64,000 bases of DNA. It comes from Pagrus major. Taxonomy: Eukaryota > Chordata > Actinopteri > Spariformes > Sparidae. The DNA lies in assembly GCF_040436345.1 (NCBI RefSeq), contig NC_133221.1, positions 4,416,118-4,480,117 of the forward strand. The letters are read 5' to 3'. Made by a program: the position numbers and the translations under genes. The notes under the pieces were generated by a model. The model ran no database searches and had not been told where the DNA came from. It saw nothing but the letters and a program-made list of their open reading frames with translations. Positions 1 through 14,800 of the stretch are shown here, one piece after another. Each line of letters begins with the position of its first letter. Positions within the stretch are counted from its first letter, which is position 1.

Positions 1-3000
1 ATGTCCATCACCATGTCACAGAGTCTAAAGGACGTCTTCTAGTTGCTTGTTTTGATTACAGAGACAGTGTTTGGTATTTTTGATTGAGAAAAGACTGAAA
101 TGACTAATAGATTATAAACATAGTCGCAGATAAGTTTGTCCCAGCTCTAGTTCGGTTTAGTGGAAATAGACACATCCCTTTCTGTCTCGATGGTGCTGTA
201 TACACCCATGAAAAGTTGAGCCGAGCTCTGCTGCAGTCGCTGGTGGGTAATTTGTTTAAAGGACACCGTGGAGATTTATTTACAGTAGATGACATGTTAG
301 TTTTCCTCCGGGTTCGAGTTGCACCTTATTTGTTTGCAGATGAATGCACACCAGTGTCCCCACAGCTCACACTACTCATGTACAGGTATCCATCCGAGTC
401 ATTTGAGAAAGAACAAAAGCACCACATGCTCACTTGGCTCTGAGGCGAACACATGATCCTCTCTGTTTTGTTCACTGATTGGAGCTTTAAGCTGTGATCG
501 CTGAGCTTCGCTGCACTTTGTTTACACTTGGCAATGTCGCATTTAGTGGCTGTGTTTTTGAGAAGGGCGGATTTTTAAAAGGCAAACAAAAAGCTTTGTG
601 CTGACTTTGACCTCTGCTCTAATCTGATTGCTTTTTTTTAATTTGTCTTCTTCCTCTCTCCTTTTTTACTATCAATTACAGCATCCGTCCTTTTATTCTG
701 TTATATTTCCGCATTTATGTAGTCACAGAGCACATAACAAAAACTTTCATTGTTGGATCACTGCAAATGTTCTGTAGAAGTAACATGGTTGTTATGTTAA
801 TTAATGGTCAAGCCTGAGGGTTAACAGCAAATACTACACACTTCCCCTGTAATGCTATCTCATGAGTAGGGCTGCAGTTAATGATTATTTTCATTACTGA
901 CTAAACTGACTTTCTTTGACCAATTTGGTCTATAAAATGTAAAATTGTAAATAAAAAAAAAAAGTGACGATTAAAAGCATTAAATCTTCACATTTGAGGA
1001 GCTGGAACCAGCAGATATTTGGCATTCTTGCTTGATAAGTGACTAAAACTATTAAAGGAAGTTCATCCAAAAATGTCAATTCAGTCATCATCCAAAGACC
1101 CCCCTTCTGATGGAAAGTCAGGTGAAGTTTCGTTGTCCACAAAACATTTCTGGAGCTTCACAGCAAAACAGTGTTGCAGCGTTCTCCTAAACAACTGAAG
1201 TAGACAGGGACTGAAAACAAACAAAGGCGTTATCCAAGTCTCCAGAGATCCCGAATTGATTTGAAAATACATTATTTACACCCTTTTTTAAGCTAAAGTC
1301 TTCACTGTAGCTGCTAAGCTAATTGGACCGACGCGTTTGCGGCTTTGTAGCCTTCATTAGGATCACAAGCCAAAATGCGTTGGTCTAATAAAGTTTGTCT
1401 ACGTACTGCAAGTGTTGCTGGAGCTTCATGACCTCTTTAAACTTTCTTGCTTCTCCACGCACCTTGAAAGTAACAAGTGAAGTTGTGCCAGAAAACCCCT
1501 ACTCTTTTTAAATTTAAAACTTGCTGCTGCAGAGGCAGAGATATCCTGACATTTATTCTCTAGTCTCAAAAACACTGGATCCTACAGTACACCTCCCACA
1601 ATGTATTACTTCTGTCAATCTCAACACCTCCTGTTGGAAACGCAGACTAACTGTTCCAGGCTGAGATAACCCCGATGACATCACCATGACATCATTAGGG
1701 TTTTTTTTCAGTAAATGAATCATCATATGTCCCTTTAGTAGCCAATCGCTGCAGCCTATCAGATGTACTGAAACAACTACAATGTAATGGAGTATTTTCA
1801 CAGTGAGGTATGAGTCCTTTTACTCGAGTAAAGGCTCAGCAGCAGCAGCAGTGCAGCAGCAACATCAGCTCTCTTTGCATTCCCCTCGTGGCTTCTCTCT
1901 GTCGGCTCTGACAGCTCCAGCGGCTGTACGTCTGCCAGCAGAGCTCAGTGGAAGGAGCTCCCTGGCACTGCAGCCCCACTGGGACACATTGACCCTCTCC
2001 TCTGCCCTCTCAATGAGCCTCTGTTCGCTCTGTTTCCAGCCAGTCACAGGCTCCGAAACCACCACCATGATGACAGTAATGCAGTTTACAAAGCAGCTGG
2101 TGGCTCTTTCTCTCTTTCTCTTGCTGTGCTTCTTAGTTTCTTTGCTCTTTCTTCCTCTTTCTGCCTTTCCAGTAACAATTCCCCTTGAATAACTTGAAGA
2201 AAATACTTAAAATAAAGGCAATACACTATAAAAAAAAAACGTATCATGTAAGATTTAAAAGGAGGAAAATGAAATAGAAGATGCAGTGTAAGCTCAAATA
2301 GAGCAAATTTAGGCTACACTCATTCTCTCGTTGCAGCTTCTCATCTGTGAGGATTTGCTACTGTTTTTATCATGTAGCTGAATATGTTTGTTTTCCAGAC
2401 TGTTGGTCTGACAAAACGAGACATCTGAAGACGTCGCCTTGGACTAGGAATACTAGGATGGACATTTTTACTTGATTTCTTTTCCTTGTTAATTGAGAAA
2501 ATAATTGGCACATTATTCTGTAATTCAAATTATCTTTAGTTGGTATTTTGGCTCTTAACGTCAGTGGTAGCGCTCATGATCTTTCATCAGTTGCTCGTCT
2601 CTTTGATCGGACATCAGTCGGACTTAAATCCAGCTGTTGTTTTAGACGTGGACGCCTGTTGGATTCTGCATAAATGGGACACAGCTCGTTTTAAGAGACG
2701 CTTCTTTCTGGTGGCATTTTCAGTGAGGCTTGTGACGTTTGCCTCTGCACATAAAAAGAAACCACAGCGGCGGTGGCAGAACCACATTTTCATGTTTATA
2801 TTTAGCCTCACTTTTGTTGTCTTTTGGTCCACGCTGTAATTTCAAACGCAGCGAAGACTAAGTGTGCATGTTTCTCGTCTCTGCTGCCCGGAGCTTTAAT
2901 GTGCATTAGTGAAGAGAAAAAGCTGGTATTTATAACCGCTCCTGTATCCTTCTGGTAGCCAAGGTCAAACGGATGGCTAATATCTGCTTCCGTTCTTAGA

Positions 3001-5757
3001 TGGGCTGCATTGATCAGGCCTCCATTATACGCGCAGGTCTGACTGCGCTCAGTCAATCGCAGTTCAATAAGCACCCTACACTTTGGATGGTGCTGCCCAG
3101 GTTTGTCAGTCAGCGAGGATCCACAGGCCGCTGACGCTCAATAGTCTTCCTGTAAACGCTTTGCATACAGCTCCTGTTACACGAGGTCCGGCAACGCTCT
3201 ACTGATTTCTTATGAAACTGTTGGAGGCTATTGAACATTTCCCATTAGTGAGTTATACTTGGTGTGTGTGTGTGTGTTGTTTGTTCGATTTAAGTGCCAA
3301 AATACACAATAACTTTAGTATTCGTGACAACATAATGGATTTTTTTGACACCATTTATTTAATTAATCGATTAATGTGATGATTATCTCCTCAGTTAATC
3401 GATCGATCACTTGGTCGATAAAATGTAAATCTCCAAAACTCAAAGAGACATTCAGTTTATTATCATATATCACGGAGAAAAGCATTAAATATTCTAGAGC
3501 TGGATCGATTGATTCAAGTCAATATTGATTTGGGTCAGGGATATTTCAGTTACAATACCAGTTTTGCTTCGATTCTGAGAGAACTAATGCTGTAAATCGT
3601 ACAAGAAATCCTCCGACCTGTTGCATTATTAAGAATAGAAATCTTTAGATCGTTGAATTTGTGGTTAAAATGTGTCTAAATTTTAGCATCTTATTATCAA
3701 AAATGCTGTCGTCAAAGAACAAGAAGGTGATGACAGATGTAGGCAGGTATTGCAACAAAGGAAAATAAGAAAAGGAAGTGGAAACCTTTTGGTTTTAAAC
3801 AACTTTTGTGGCCATTCAAGGACAGATTTCAGAGTAGGTTCACAGTAGGTTTTGATTATTGGGCAGGTGGCAAATGTTTTTGCTCTACTATGCACTTAAC
3901 GCACTCGATGCACTCTATCTAGTAGGTCGTTGGTGGGGCGGCTAATCCCCGTAATGGGTGCGAATGTCTGTCCATACCATTTTTCTACTTCATGACTGAG
4001 TGGTTCCCTTGTCTGTGTTTGGGCGAGCACGCCAAGATAAATTCAATTCAGTTGTGTTGATATGACAATAAAGTATTGAATCTGGATCTGAATCCACGTT
4101 TGCTAATGGGCAGGTGATCCATAGGAAACAGGAATATATTAAAAGATCGATCTCAGGATTTTATGAATCAATATTGGATTATTCAAATGAAGATCATGAA
4201 GAATTGGAAAATTTATTTTTATCAATTGTTAATTCCTCGGGGAATAATGCATGGATCTTGATGGAGGAAAAAATTTGCCATATTCAGGTGGCTGGTATCT
4301 ATGAGTTGACTACAATTTGATGCAAATCCAAATAATCCGGATCTATCATATTTGAATATGTTCTACTGAGTGCCATCCTAGTGTGCATTACAACTCTTTG
4401 AATGCAACTTGCAGGCTATTTCTTACTTTCTACGTGGCTAACGTTCATGTCGGACTTCCCCTAACAGAGTAACATAGACTCAGTGCTGCAGCTGGATGTC
4501 TGTGCCACAGAGGAATAAGATCTATCAGGCTTTAGATTCACACACATAAACACTTGTTTATAGCATCAATTAATTCTGAGTTTTGGTCTTTTCATGGGAT
4601 TTAACAACAGTAAGAAAATATCAGTTACCAATAACAAACGTCTGGTCGACTAGTAAGTAAGACGGCATTGATGATGCCACCATTAGTCGCTTCAAAGTTT
4701 TCGTGACACGCTTTGGTTGGTACATGAAAGACTATTGAAGTTTGATACCCAGCCGTCTAAATATTTGAATGTGTCTGTATATATTTACACACACACAGCG
4801 GTTTGTTTGTGTGTGTCACCTGTAAACTGTGCCAGTTCCTGATTGGCCTCCAGCCACAGAATCAGGCTCGTCTCATCCGCTCTAATGACTCTAAAGATGT
4901 GACGGTTGGATCTGGGTCCACGTCTACACACCTACTTCCCCTCGCTGATCTGACAATCAGCACACACGCACACGCACACACGCACACGCACACACACACA
5001 CACCTGGAGCCGTGCCTACGAGACTGGTAGTCGGCCATATGTCCTGCAGTGTAGCGTGCTCACAGACTCGGGCAGCCTGTGTGCTCAGCGTGGTGCTGAG
5101 GTTTGATCTGTGGAGTCACTGAAGCCGCAGAGGAAAATGGACACAAAGGCTTATCGTCCTACGCAGTCTGTGTATCTGAAACAATGCAGGATGGGTGGAT
5201 TAATATGTTGGCTCGATAATCCTCAATGTACAGTAGGTACCGTGATGTAGTGTCAACAACAAGCTCTGCAGTGAAGACGTCTTAGTGCTGTAGATGTGTT
5301 GAAACAAAACGCTCCTGCTGTCAGATAAACACGGTGTAGTGGTGGTAATAACGTTAACGTCAGTCTTGGAGATGAGAACGGAGTCTGATGTGAAGCAGAT
5401 CTCAGTTAAACGTTTGTTTTGGTTTGCTTAGAGCACCAGACGGGTGGGGTTTACTGCAGCAGGACAGTTCAGGAACAGTCAGCTGGTCAACAGAAAAGTA
5501 ATCAACAATTTTGATCTTTTAATTAAGTCATTTATGAAACAAATGTGCCAAAAATTCACAGTTTCCTTCTTCTGAAATGTGAGGATTTGCTGCTTTTCTC
5601 TGTGTTACATAATTGAAAGCTAATCTTTAGGTTTTGGACTGTGCAATTACTCAAGTACTGTGCTGAAGTACAAATTTAAGGTAGCTGTACACATTTTTGC
5701 TGTGTTGTGGCAGAGATTGTGTCGGTGACCGTTGCTGTGTCGCTTTCTGTGTTTCAG
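1..5757. other. Non-coding upstream region, repeat-rich
   Basis: No exon with coding similarity was recognised here on either strand. The open frames are short and have no splice-consistent partners. The stretch holds old dispersed repeats: a block starting 'gggctgcag' near 868-1020, a TTAA-type MITE from 1052, a similar AT-rich repeat at 3340-3510, and a possible retroposon tail at 3890-4090 ending in 'gacaataaagtattgaatc'. Small microsatellites lie at 3260-3280 (GT) and 4964-5003 (AC). A 5' non-coding exon or promoter of nckap5l probably lies here or further left, because the first recognised exon opens at a splice acceptor, but I could not place it. Confidence 0.6.
1052..1330 (+). mobile_element. 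TTAA-flanked MITE fragment (family A)
   Basis: It begins TTAAAGGAAGTTCATCC and shares long stretches with copies at 40.64-40.80, 44.88-45.32 and 55.48-55.79 kb, including the block around 'ctggagcttcacagc' and 'ctcctaaacaactgaag'. The right end is not clear. The TTAA start and terminal motif suggest a piggyBac-type non-autonomous element. Confidence 0.55.
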
Positions 5758-5889
5758 ATGAGAACAATGTCTGATGAGACAGAACAGAGAATGGGTGACG
5801 AGGACTTTGGTTCGGACGAGGAGGGAGACGTGGAGTCTTACCTGGAGGACAACAGCAGTGAGCTCATGGACCGACTGAGAGAGCTGGAG
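5758..5889 (+). CDS. nckap5l: nckap5l coding exon 1 (start codon)
   Basis: The acceptor 'gtttcag' ends at 5757 and the donor GTGAGA follows 5889. It encodes 44 aa from MRTMSDE to MDRLRELE, phase 0. The acidic stretch precedes the coiled coil. Confidence 0.88.
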
Positions 5890-8800
5890 GTGAGAGAACA
5901 AACAAAACAAGTGATAACGAGATAAATGCATACGTGGGCCAAAATCTGGCAATTTTCTGTCGGCCCCATCGTGTGTTCGTCAAAAAGGAAATGTTTAGTA
6001 CGTACATTTTAAAATCAGTGATTGTTTTTGGAATTTTCCCGCCCGTCTCTCCGTCGTTAACAGGCTTCAATATCAAATAAGAAAAAAAAATAGAAATAAA
6101 CATATAAAAGGGAAACAAATCATTGATTCATATAAAAATAATAGGTTGACAACTAATACAAGACCTTTGTTGCCTGCACATGAGAACAACTCTTAACTGC
6201 AATAAACACATCATTTCATCTTTACAGGGTACAGTGTAATATTCGTGATGGTCAGTGTTCACGTGATGTTTGCTTAATATAATGTCTCATGGAAAACAAG
6301 TGCTCATTATATGATGTTTTAAAGGAAACATTTTGTGAGGCTGTGAGGTCTATAGAAGTATGAAGCTACAGACAGTTAGCTTAGCATAGCATAAAGACTG
6401 GAAACCGATGGAAACAGCTAGCCTGTCTGAAGTAGAGCCCAATCAATATCTCAGTTATTAGTTGATATTATCGGCGGATATTGACCTATCACAGATATTT
6501 CACTATCAGGGTTTATGTTGTCCAGAATGTGCTGATACAAAACATAATTTTTTTTAATAGATTATAATGCAGAAAAAAATACACTTGAGGTGATTTATAA
6601 TTCTTCATTTCTGAGCAAAGTTTGTTATTCAGTATACTGATTTCATTTTGGACGATAAAGTGTATTGTTAAATAGTAAAATATCCTTCCTGCAAAAAAAT
6701 GTGTGTATATCAGCCAAAAATATCAATGTCAGAGTGTTTCTCTTATATCGGGCCCCAAATATGGATTATCAGTCGGGCTGTAGTCTGAAGGTGACAAAAA
6801 TCCAACAACCAGCACCTCTAAAGCTCACTAATGAACACGCTGTGTCTCGTTTGTTTCATCTGTACAAAAAACAACAGTATGCCAGTTTACAAGTGGATTG
6901 CGTGCTGGGTTATTTCTTGTCCAATAACCTCCAGGAGGTTCAGCTGGTTGCCTGGCAACTGATCTTGCCAAAAAGCGCAGAAGAGCATTTCCCAAAATGT
7001 TGAAACTATTTCTTCAAGAGATAAATTATCTTAAATTGTTTCCTCATTTCTTGTGGTTCTTGTCTTGTGTTGTTATATAAGAGGTTTTACTGTGTCTGAC
7101 AAATGTTTCATCAGTGCAGCTGTCGTCTCGGTGTCTTATAAGTCCATGTGAGCAGAGCAATTATGTGTTCGTGACACAAGAACCAAGAGACATAACTAAA
7201 TAAGGCCCGTGTGTATTTTTCAGTTACATGTTTAATTGTTGTCGTTTTCTCGTCACAGGCAGAAAACTCTGCTCTGATGTTGGCCAATGAGAGTCAGAGA
7301 GAAGCTTATGAGAGATGCTTGGATGAGGTGAGTTCATGCTGCAGAATATAAATAACTTAAGAAACTAAGAATTACAAATTCAGCTCAGCCAAGTCCTTCT
7401 AGAAATGCCGACTCAATGTATTAAATTTAATGCTCTGCTGTGTTATCAGGTGGCCAACCACGTGGTCCAGGCTCTGCTGAATCAAAAGGTAACATGAAGC
7501 TACATTTCTGCATCTGTTTTTGGATTATTTTAACTGAAGTCGGTCAGTTATCTCACCGCTCTGTGTGCCACTGAACAGGATCTGAGAGAGGAGTGCATCA
7601 AGCTGAAGATGTTGGTGTTTGACCTGGAGAGACAGAACCGAGCGCTTTGTGAGCTTTTTCAGCAGAAACTGCCCAACCACCCCACCGCTCACTACCAGGT
7701 AAAATAAAATACTCTAACTAGTTTTTGTTGTTATTTATTCCTCCTTTTGCGCCAGAGAAACAAGTTAATCTTCATTATTAAAAAATAACTAACTGCTTCA
7801 AAAGCTGTACAGCCCGCTAAATAACTACCTACTCAATATTAACATTTTTTTAGTATTTACATAATGTTACAAACTGATGGCAGAGATGTCACGAGCTCAT
7901 GAATCAGCCTCTATCAGGGGATGTCATCATTTCTGCCAGTAAGCTGATATTAGTGGTGGATATTGGCAGATACTGATTTCTGGCTAATATAATGGTGCAT
8001 TTTTATATTTTTATCAGCAGTATAAAAATGTACTGTTCAAGTATCAAAAGCAAAAGTTGTTGTATGGAACGAATTTTAACTACTTATACTAGCAGGTAGT
8101 TTGATCCATCTCAAATATGCAGATATATGTTCTGCTGAGTAAGCAGCAACTACAGCTGTCAGGTAAATGTAGTGGAGTAAAAGTATAAAATAACATAAAA
8201 TGGAAATACTCGAGTACAGTACTTGAGTATTTGTACACGGTGCACAGCTCTGATTCTCTCGACCAGGTGATGCTGCTAATTTCTTTCTCACATCAGCCTC
8301 ATTCTTTCAGACGCTGGCGAGCCAGTAATGGATCTCAGCCTTTTCACTTCTGCTCTTTATATTGTCCCAGCAGATGCCAGGACAATGTAGCTCCTAGTTG
8401 TGTGTGTATACAATAGCCTGCAGTGTATACACTGTCATCATAATTGCCCCATGAATCTCCCGTTACAGGTCCAGGCGGGACCACTCCCAGACTACAATGC
8501 ACAGCTGCACAATGACTCTGCCAAACAGGTGGAGCCTGCACAGACTGAAGCACAAGCCAAGGTGATTATTACAAAGCTCACACAGCAAAGCTTCATCAAA
8601 CATGACGAGTGAAACAGTGGGATTATATCACAGCCCCAGAATTAGACCACAAACCCCACCTGTGTGTGACGTTAGAACTCACTCTGACATTTTTCAACTA
8701 TTGTGCTTTAAAAAGACCTGCTGCTAATCTGCTCTGTGCTCATTTCCTGCACGCACACGCTCTAAAAGGTCTTTATGAGCTAAATTGTTCGCCTCTCACT

Positions 8801-11800
8801 GAAGCAGTGAATTGTGCCCTGATAAAGATCTTTTTCTGTCCGAAGGGAAACGGCTACCGCACACAACATGCCTCCCCGGGGCCTCGTGGACCGGCCGCCT
8901 CCATGGAGGCCCTGTCTCCCTTCTTCAAGAAGAAAGCACACATCCTGGAGGTCCTTCGCAAGATGGAGGAGACGGACCCTCTGAAGTTCCATCCGTCCAC
9001 CACGAGCTTGTCTTTCTGCGACTACAGCCAGGTGCTCATGTCCACGGAGGCTGTTTTGGCCTCCGCGGACCCTCTCCCATTACAGTGCAAAACCCACCAC
9101 ACACACTGCCACTGCTCCCGCTCTGACACTGACACACACCAGCATGTCAACGGCGACGGGGCGGCGAAGTGTGAGGGAGGGAACACCTGCTGTTTACACT
9201 GCAAGAGGAGCCCGGACAGTCCTCCAAAGCCATGCAACCATGTCTGTAGTCCTTCTAAAGCCAACTCCGCCACCCAGAGCCATGTACTTCCTGCAGCTGC
9301 TATAAGCGAATGTCACAGTAAGAGCAGAACAGAGTCTGTTCCCTCGTCTAAACAATGCACCAAGAATGAAGCCCACCAGCAACCAGCAGGCGCCCACTCC
9401 TCACTGACAGAGACAGCCGGTCAGAGCCTGGAGGTGATGGGAGCAGAGCAAGAGCAGGAAAGCTCTGACAACGCTGCTGCTTCTGAAGAGCTCACTGGTT
9501 TCTCTGCCACCACCCACCTGCCCGGTTCTGTGAAGGAGAGCGCGCAGATCCCCCACTGTGACTTAGAGACAAGCGATGGTATTCACAATGGCTTAGCGCT
9601 CAACAACGCCATGTCCACCGACCCCTCAGCCGTCCTCGAGAAAGACAGCACAGACCAGGAGGCTTCTGTGAGAGCCAGTGCCTCCGTCAGCCCCAGCCCC
9701 TCCTGCCTAAGCGACGTCAAAGCCGCCGCCATCAACTCCCCGTCCAAACTGCTCAAGTTCTTGAAGATCCCCTCGATAGGTGAGAAGTCTCAGGCTTCAA
9801 CCTCCGCCGTCCGTCTGAGCCCCCAACTCACCCGCAGCTCCAGGATCCCCTGTCGCACCAACAACTACGAGGTGTACCACTCTCCTGTTCCCACACGCAG
9901 AGCTACCACCACAGAGAGGTGCAGGCAGCCCCCTCCACCACCCGCCAGGTCGGAGTCCTACCCCGCCACACACTCAGCCCCAACCTCCCCTCCACAGCCT
10001 GAAGACGTCTGCTCCCCGCCCGCTAAGGAAATAAGCTACAGCAGCCTCTCTGCACCTAAAGCCAGCGCAGGCTCAAAGATGGGCGCTCCCCCTTCCTCCT
10101 CACCCAAAGTATCTCAGAGGGTCCCTCATTATGAAAATGTCTGTAACATGTCCACCAACTCTAGAGAGGAGGAGCCGACTCAGAGCCTCGAGAAAAGAAC
10201 CACACTTCCTTCCCAGACGAAGGCGAACGGTGGTGAGAGGAAGCTCGTTAAATCGCTACCAGAAAGTGTCCTCAACCCCCCTCCTCAACGGAAGCAGTCG
10301 TCCTCGTCCACGTCAGAGTCCACATCAGATGATGAAGACGATTCAGACAGCCCAGTGTGGGTCAACCATCACAGCCTGCCCAACTCTGCCCTCAGCAAAG
10401 CTCAGGGCAGAGTCAACTACTCTCAAACCAGAGAGAAACAGGAGGAGATCACTGTGCAGAGCTCCGAGGTCACCCATCCTCCGCCTCCACCTTTAGCCAG
10501 GAGGAGCGATGCCTCTTCTATCCCCAAGAGGCCTGTGGCTGGGGCAGCCAGAGCCCAGGCTGATTCCAGTCACCACGCTTTCAAAGACAGGCTGGCTGCG
10601 CTGGGAAAGCTGAGAAGCTCTGAGGATTTACAAGTTGGTCTCAGGCCAGTCGACACAGTGAATGAGGGCACGTACGGGGAAGAAAAGAGTAAGACAGCGG
10701 AGAGGCCCATGGAGCTCCATAAAGAGGAGCAGAGACACTCAAAATTCACAGACTCTTTGGATGGTAAACCCAAAACTAGTGGTAGTGGTTTGAAGTACCC
10801 GGGGTCCTCTCAGCTGTATGAACAGGCAGTAAAGTCTCAGTCTTCTGGCGCAGCTGTGGTTAAACAAGAACTGTGTGTGACCAAGACCGAAGGCTCCAAG
10901 AGCAAAATAGGTCTGCCGTCCCCCAACACAGATGCTCCGCAGGTACTACGCAACAACATCAAGTGTCCTGGCTCCCTGAATCTGGCCTATAACCTTAAAC
11001 CAGGTGTTGGTCCTCACAGTAGCAGCAGCCCCAACAAAATCCCCCCAAAGTCGCCGTCCAAACCTTGCCAGGCCCCGTCCGTCCACAGAGGGGGGAAGCC
11101 ATCAGAGGCTCCACGGTACTCGTCCAAATCAGAGGAGAGGACCAAGATCAGCGGGAAAGGGAAAAAGAATCCGATGTACGGAGACAGCCTGCCGCCTCCT
11201 CCTCCCAGACCTCCGATGTCAGAGGGGGAGAAGCAGGTGCAGCCGGCCCCCAGCCCGCAGTCAGCCATCGAGCAGAAGGTGATGAAAGGCATCGAGGAGA
11301 ACGTGCTGAAGCTGCAGGAGCAGGACCGAGGAGTACAGAGCACCGAGGTCAAGCAGAAAGCCTCCAACGGCATCGCGAGCTGGTTCGGCCTGAAGAAGAG
11401 CAAGCTGCCTGCTCTGAGCCGCAAAACCGACGGGACCAAAGCGAAGGACGAGAAGAAGGAATGGAAGATCAACATCCCCTCGGTGGGCAGGGACTCTGTG
11501 AAAATGGCCTCCAGGTGTAAAGAAGGAGTGGAAGGTCTGAACATCTCGACCTTGATGGAGAAGGCCGAGGGGCTGAGGAGGGCCCTGGAGGAGGAGAGGG
11601 CGTACGTGGAGAGGTCAGGCCGGGGTCACTCCTGCGAGGTGGTGATGGACCAAGCTCAGGGACAGCTGGCTGTCATGTACAGAGGAGCGCGCTCTGACAA
11701 CTTCATGCAGCAGCTGCTCAACAGGTGAGGACGAGTGGATTCTGAGGCTGCTATAAAAACAAATCATAGCTTCACAGGGATATTCGACGTTCTGGTGATG

Positions 11801-14800
11801 AGACTTACTTACTCTCTTAAAGAATTAAATATGTAGACCGATGCCAACCGCCACGTTTGTACTATTATCACTTAAGTCACCTTTTAAGCAAAAATGCCCA
11901 AAATTCACTTTTGGCATTACCCGACAGAAGAATAGATATAATAGAATAAATGACATATAATTTTAAGAATCGTGATCATTTATGGTAAATCATCATCAGT
12001 AATAGTAAAGACAAGTATTAGGACAAGTCTGGTCTCTAACGCAGCCTTCAAAACCAGGAGAAGACGACACTTGTGCCATATCACCATCTAACGATATCCA
12101 AAAGACGACAGTCTCTTATCACGATAAAGATATAACATTGATATATTGTCGAGCCCTATTCAAACTATTCTTTTAAATGCAGAAATGTGTGATGAAAGCT
12201 AACGCTAACTGTTTGTGGACAACTTAACTGAAACTTGTGTTTGATGAACGCAGAGTGGACGGGAAGGACATGATCAGCATGCCGCAGCGCCGCCTCTCCT
12301 TCGACTGTAAGACCTCCAAGCCAATGTTCAGCCAGCAGAGCGACATCATCAGTCACACCACCAGTCGAGACGACATGGAGAAGGTACGTCTGTGGTTGTT
12401 TCTCTGTAGGTAGACACACATATTTAACATTTACAACAGTGACGAAACAACCAGAGAAAAAACAAGTCTTCATTTAATGCATCAGGCTGTCAGGTGTCGG
12501 AGGTGCATCAGTTAAACTTGCTCTTGATCGCATCGTCTTTGAAGCCTAAACTTGGCTTCTAATTTGTCAGTTTTCCTGCATACTGAAGTGAAGCGCAGAC
12601 TCTCAGTACACTCACTCCCCCATCTGCTGCGGGGTTGTTCTTTTCATGCAGGGATCAGACAGAATCGGCAAGATCACATCAGACGAGAACCTCGCCGATT
12701 CAGTTCACTCGCAGCACTTCGCAGGTAAGACGAGTCTGCCAGAGGAAGAAATATCACACGTTTATTGAGGTTTACGACTGAGTGGACGATCAGACCAGAC
12801 CTGTGTGGAGCTAGTCTGGAAATAGATGAATGAATGTAAATGAATAAATAAATTAAATTTGACTCCAAACACAAGTGATGTGTGTCTAGTGTCAACATGT
12901 TGCTGATCCTGAGGTAGTCAAACAAGTTTATGACATAATCAGTGGAAAGTACATTTACTCACATACTGTGTACAAGTACAATGTTAAGGTACTTCTACAC
13001 TACTTCATTTTAGATTAAAATATTCAGGCCCACGGTGAATCTGCAGCTGCCAAATTCTGACGACAACTGCAGATTTACTGGCAACGAGTACAGTTGCAGC
13101 TTGAAAAACTGAGAACATTGACACATCTCCACCCTCCTCCTGTCGTTTTCAGTTAGCATGAAGATCAAAATAATAATAATAATATCCTGAGTAACCCAGT
13201 AATTAGTTGTTGACAACAATAACAATAATCCAACGATTTAATCTCTAGTCTTTCATTCTCTGGGTATATTTTTCTGATTTACTGATCTGCATTAACTTAA
13301 GTGAAAGTTTTACTTGTAATGTGATATTATTCTGTAATATTACTACTTCTGCTTCAGTAAAGGGTCCAGCAGTATTTCCTCCAGCGATGCAACAATCCGT
13401 AAGGGTTTGACTGAAATATACAATTTGCATATCGAGGAAAATTAATTAGCTGATAGCGTTATTAGCATATCAAAGGTGAAATAAACGAGGCCACGCCCCC
13501 GAGGAAATCGAATCAGCTGCAGTAAAAGATCAAATAGATAATGGAGAAGTCATTAATTTACACATTTACATCTTAATTATTTTGTGCCTTTTTGTTTGGT
13601 TCCTAAAATGTCAGTCAGTCCGAGGAGTTATCAGGGTTTTTCTCATTTTTCATTAGTTTTTATTTCATTTAAATTTATGTTTTTAATTCAGTTTGTTTCC
13701 AGAGTCGGTTTGCTTGTTTCATTGTTTAAAAATGAAAGATGTTAACAAAGGTTTTTACGATACAATACTGAATCTCCCTCTTGTTTCCGTCCTCTGCAGG
13801 TTCTGGTGCTTCCACGTACACCCTGGACAGCGGCATCGGTACGTTCCCCCTGCCCGACTGCAGCAGCGGTGCTGCAGGACGGGGCCTGTCCAAGACGAGG
13901 GTCGGGGCCGAGCACCACTCCTCGGGCTCCCCGGGGAGGGCCGGTCGACGGGCCCGGACACTGGAGAGAGAGCTGACGTCACAGGAGGAGTGCTACGTGC
14001 CTCACAAACAGCTGATCCCCACCATTCAGTACGGCTCCATGCTGGAGGGAAGAAGCTCCGCCGGCGTCATCCGAGAAGGTGAGAACAAACCAATATTATT
14101 GTGAATTTATGATAAATAGTTAAATTCTTTTGATGTAAATGTGTCTTCAATCGTTCGATCTGCAGGAGAGGCTCATGGAGCGAACATGTTCTCTCCTCGC
14201 TCCAAGACTTGGACCTTCCCCAACCTGAAGACTCCAGCAGGACCTGCAGAGGTTTACCTGGCAGTGGAGGAGGAAGAGGAGGAGACAGTGTCCTTCGGAT
14301 CACCATTCAGAGGGGTACGGAGAGAGTCAAATTGGAGTTTTGTCGATTTTATATGAAGCTCAAAGTGAAAACAGACAACTTTCTGTCTTTCCCTGTTGCA
14401 AAGACGGTGTTAGCAACAACTGCTAGCAGCCTGGCTACTGTGTAAAGCAAAAAACAACCCCAATATTCCCAATTTGATCCAGAAACCCTGATCTCTTGCC
14501 TCCTCCATCAGTGGGGTTACATGGGGATAGCGACCTGGGAAAACAATGACTCTTCCTGTTTTGTTAAGCAATGGCAGACGCGCTTCCTTAGTGCCGTAAT
14601 TTGACCTTAATTTTTCCGGGAAAAGTCCAGCAAGTGGCCGAATAGTATAGTGAACGTGGGATTTATAGGGAGTATTTACTTCAGAACTGGTTAAAAAAAA
14701 GAGGGGGGAAAGTTGTCTACTGGCAGTTTAATTAATCAAGTCCTTTCACACACCAGATCTGCAGGGCAGGTGAATGTCAAGATGTTGTGATAAACTTAAG

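Noticed and set aside
1803-2192. 129-codon open frame
   Set aside because: Low-complexity Ser/Leu composition, no recognisable domain, no splice context.
4114-4320. 68-codon AT-rich open frame
   Set aside because: No family resemblance and next to a likely retroposon tail; left as possible repeat debris.
8609-8845. Leftward extension of the giant nckap5l frame to 8609
   Set aside because: It lies between a good donor (8562) and acceptor (8845), has no family similarity, and the spliced join to exon 5 keeps frame.
11014-11544. 176-codon antisense open frame
   Set aside because: It is the reverse shadow of the GC-rich nckap5l exon, with no splice or homology support.
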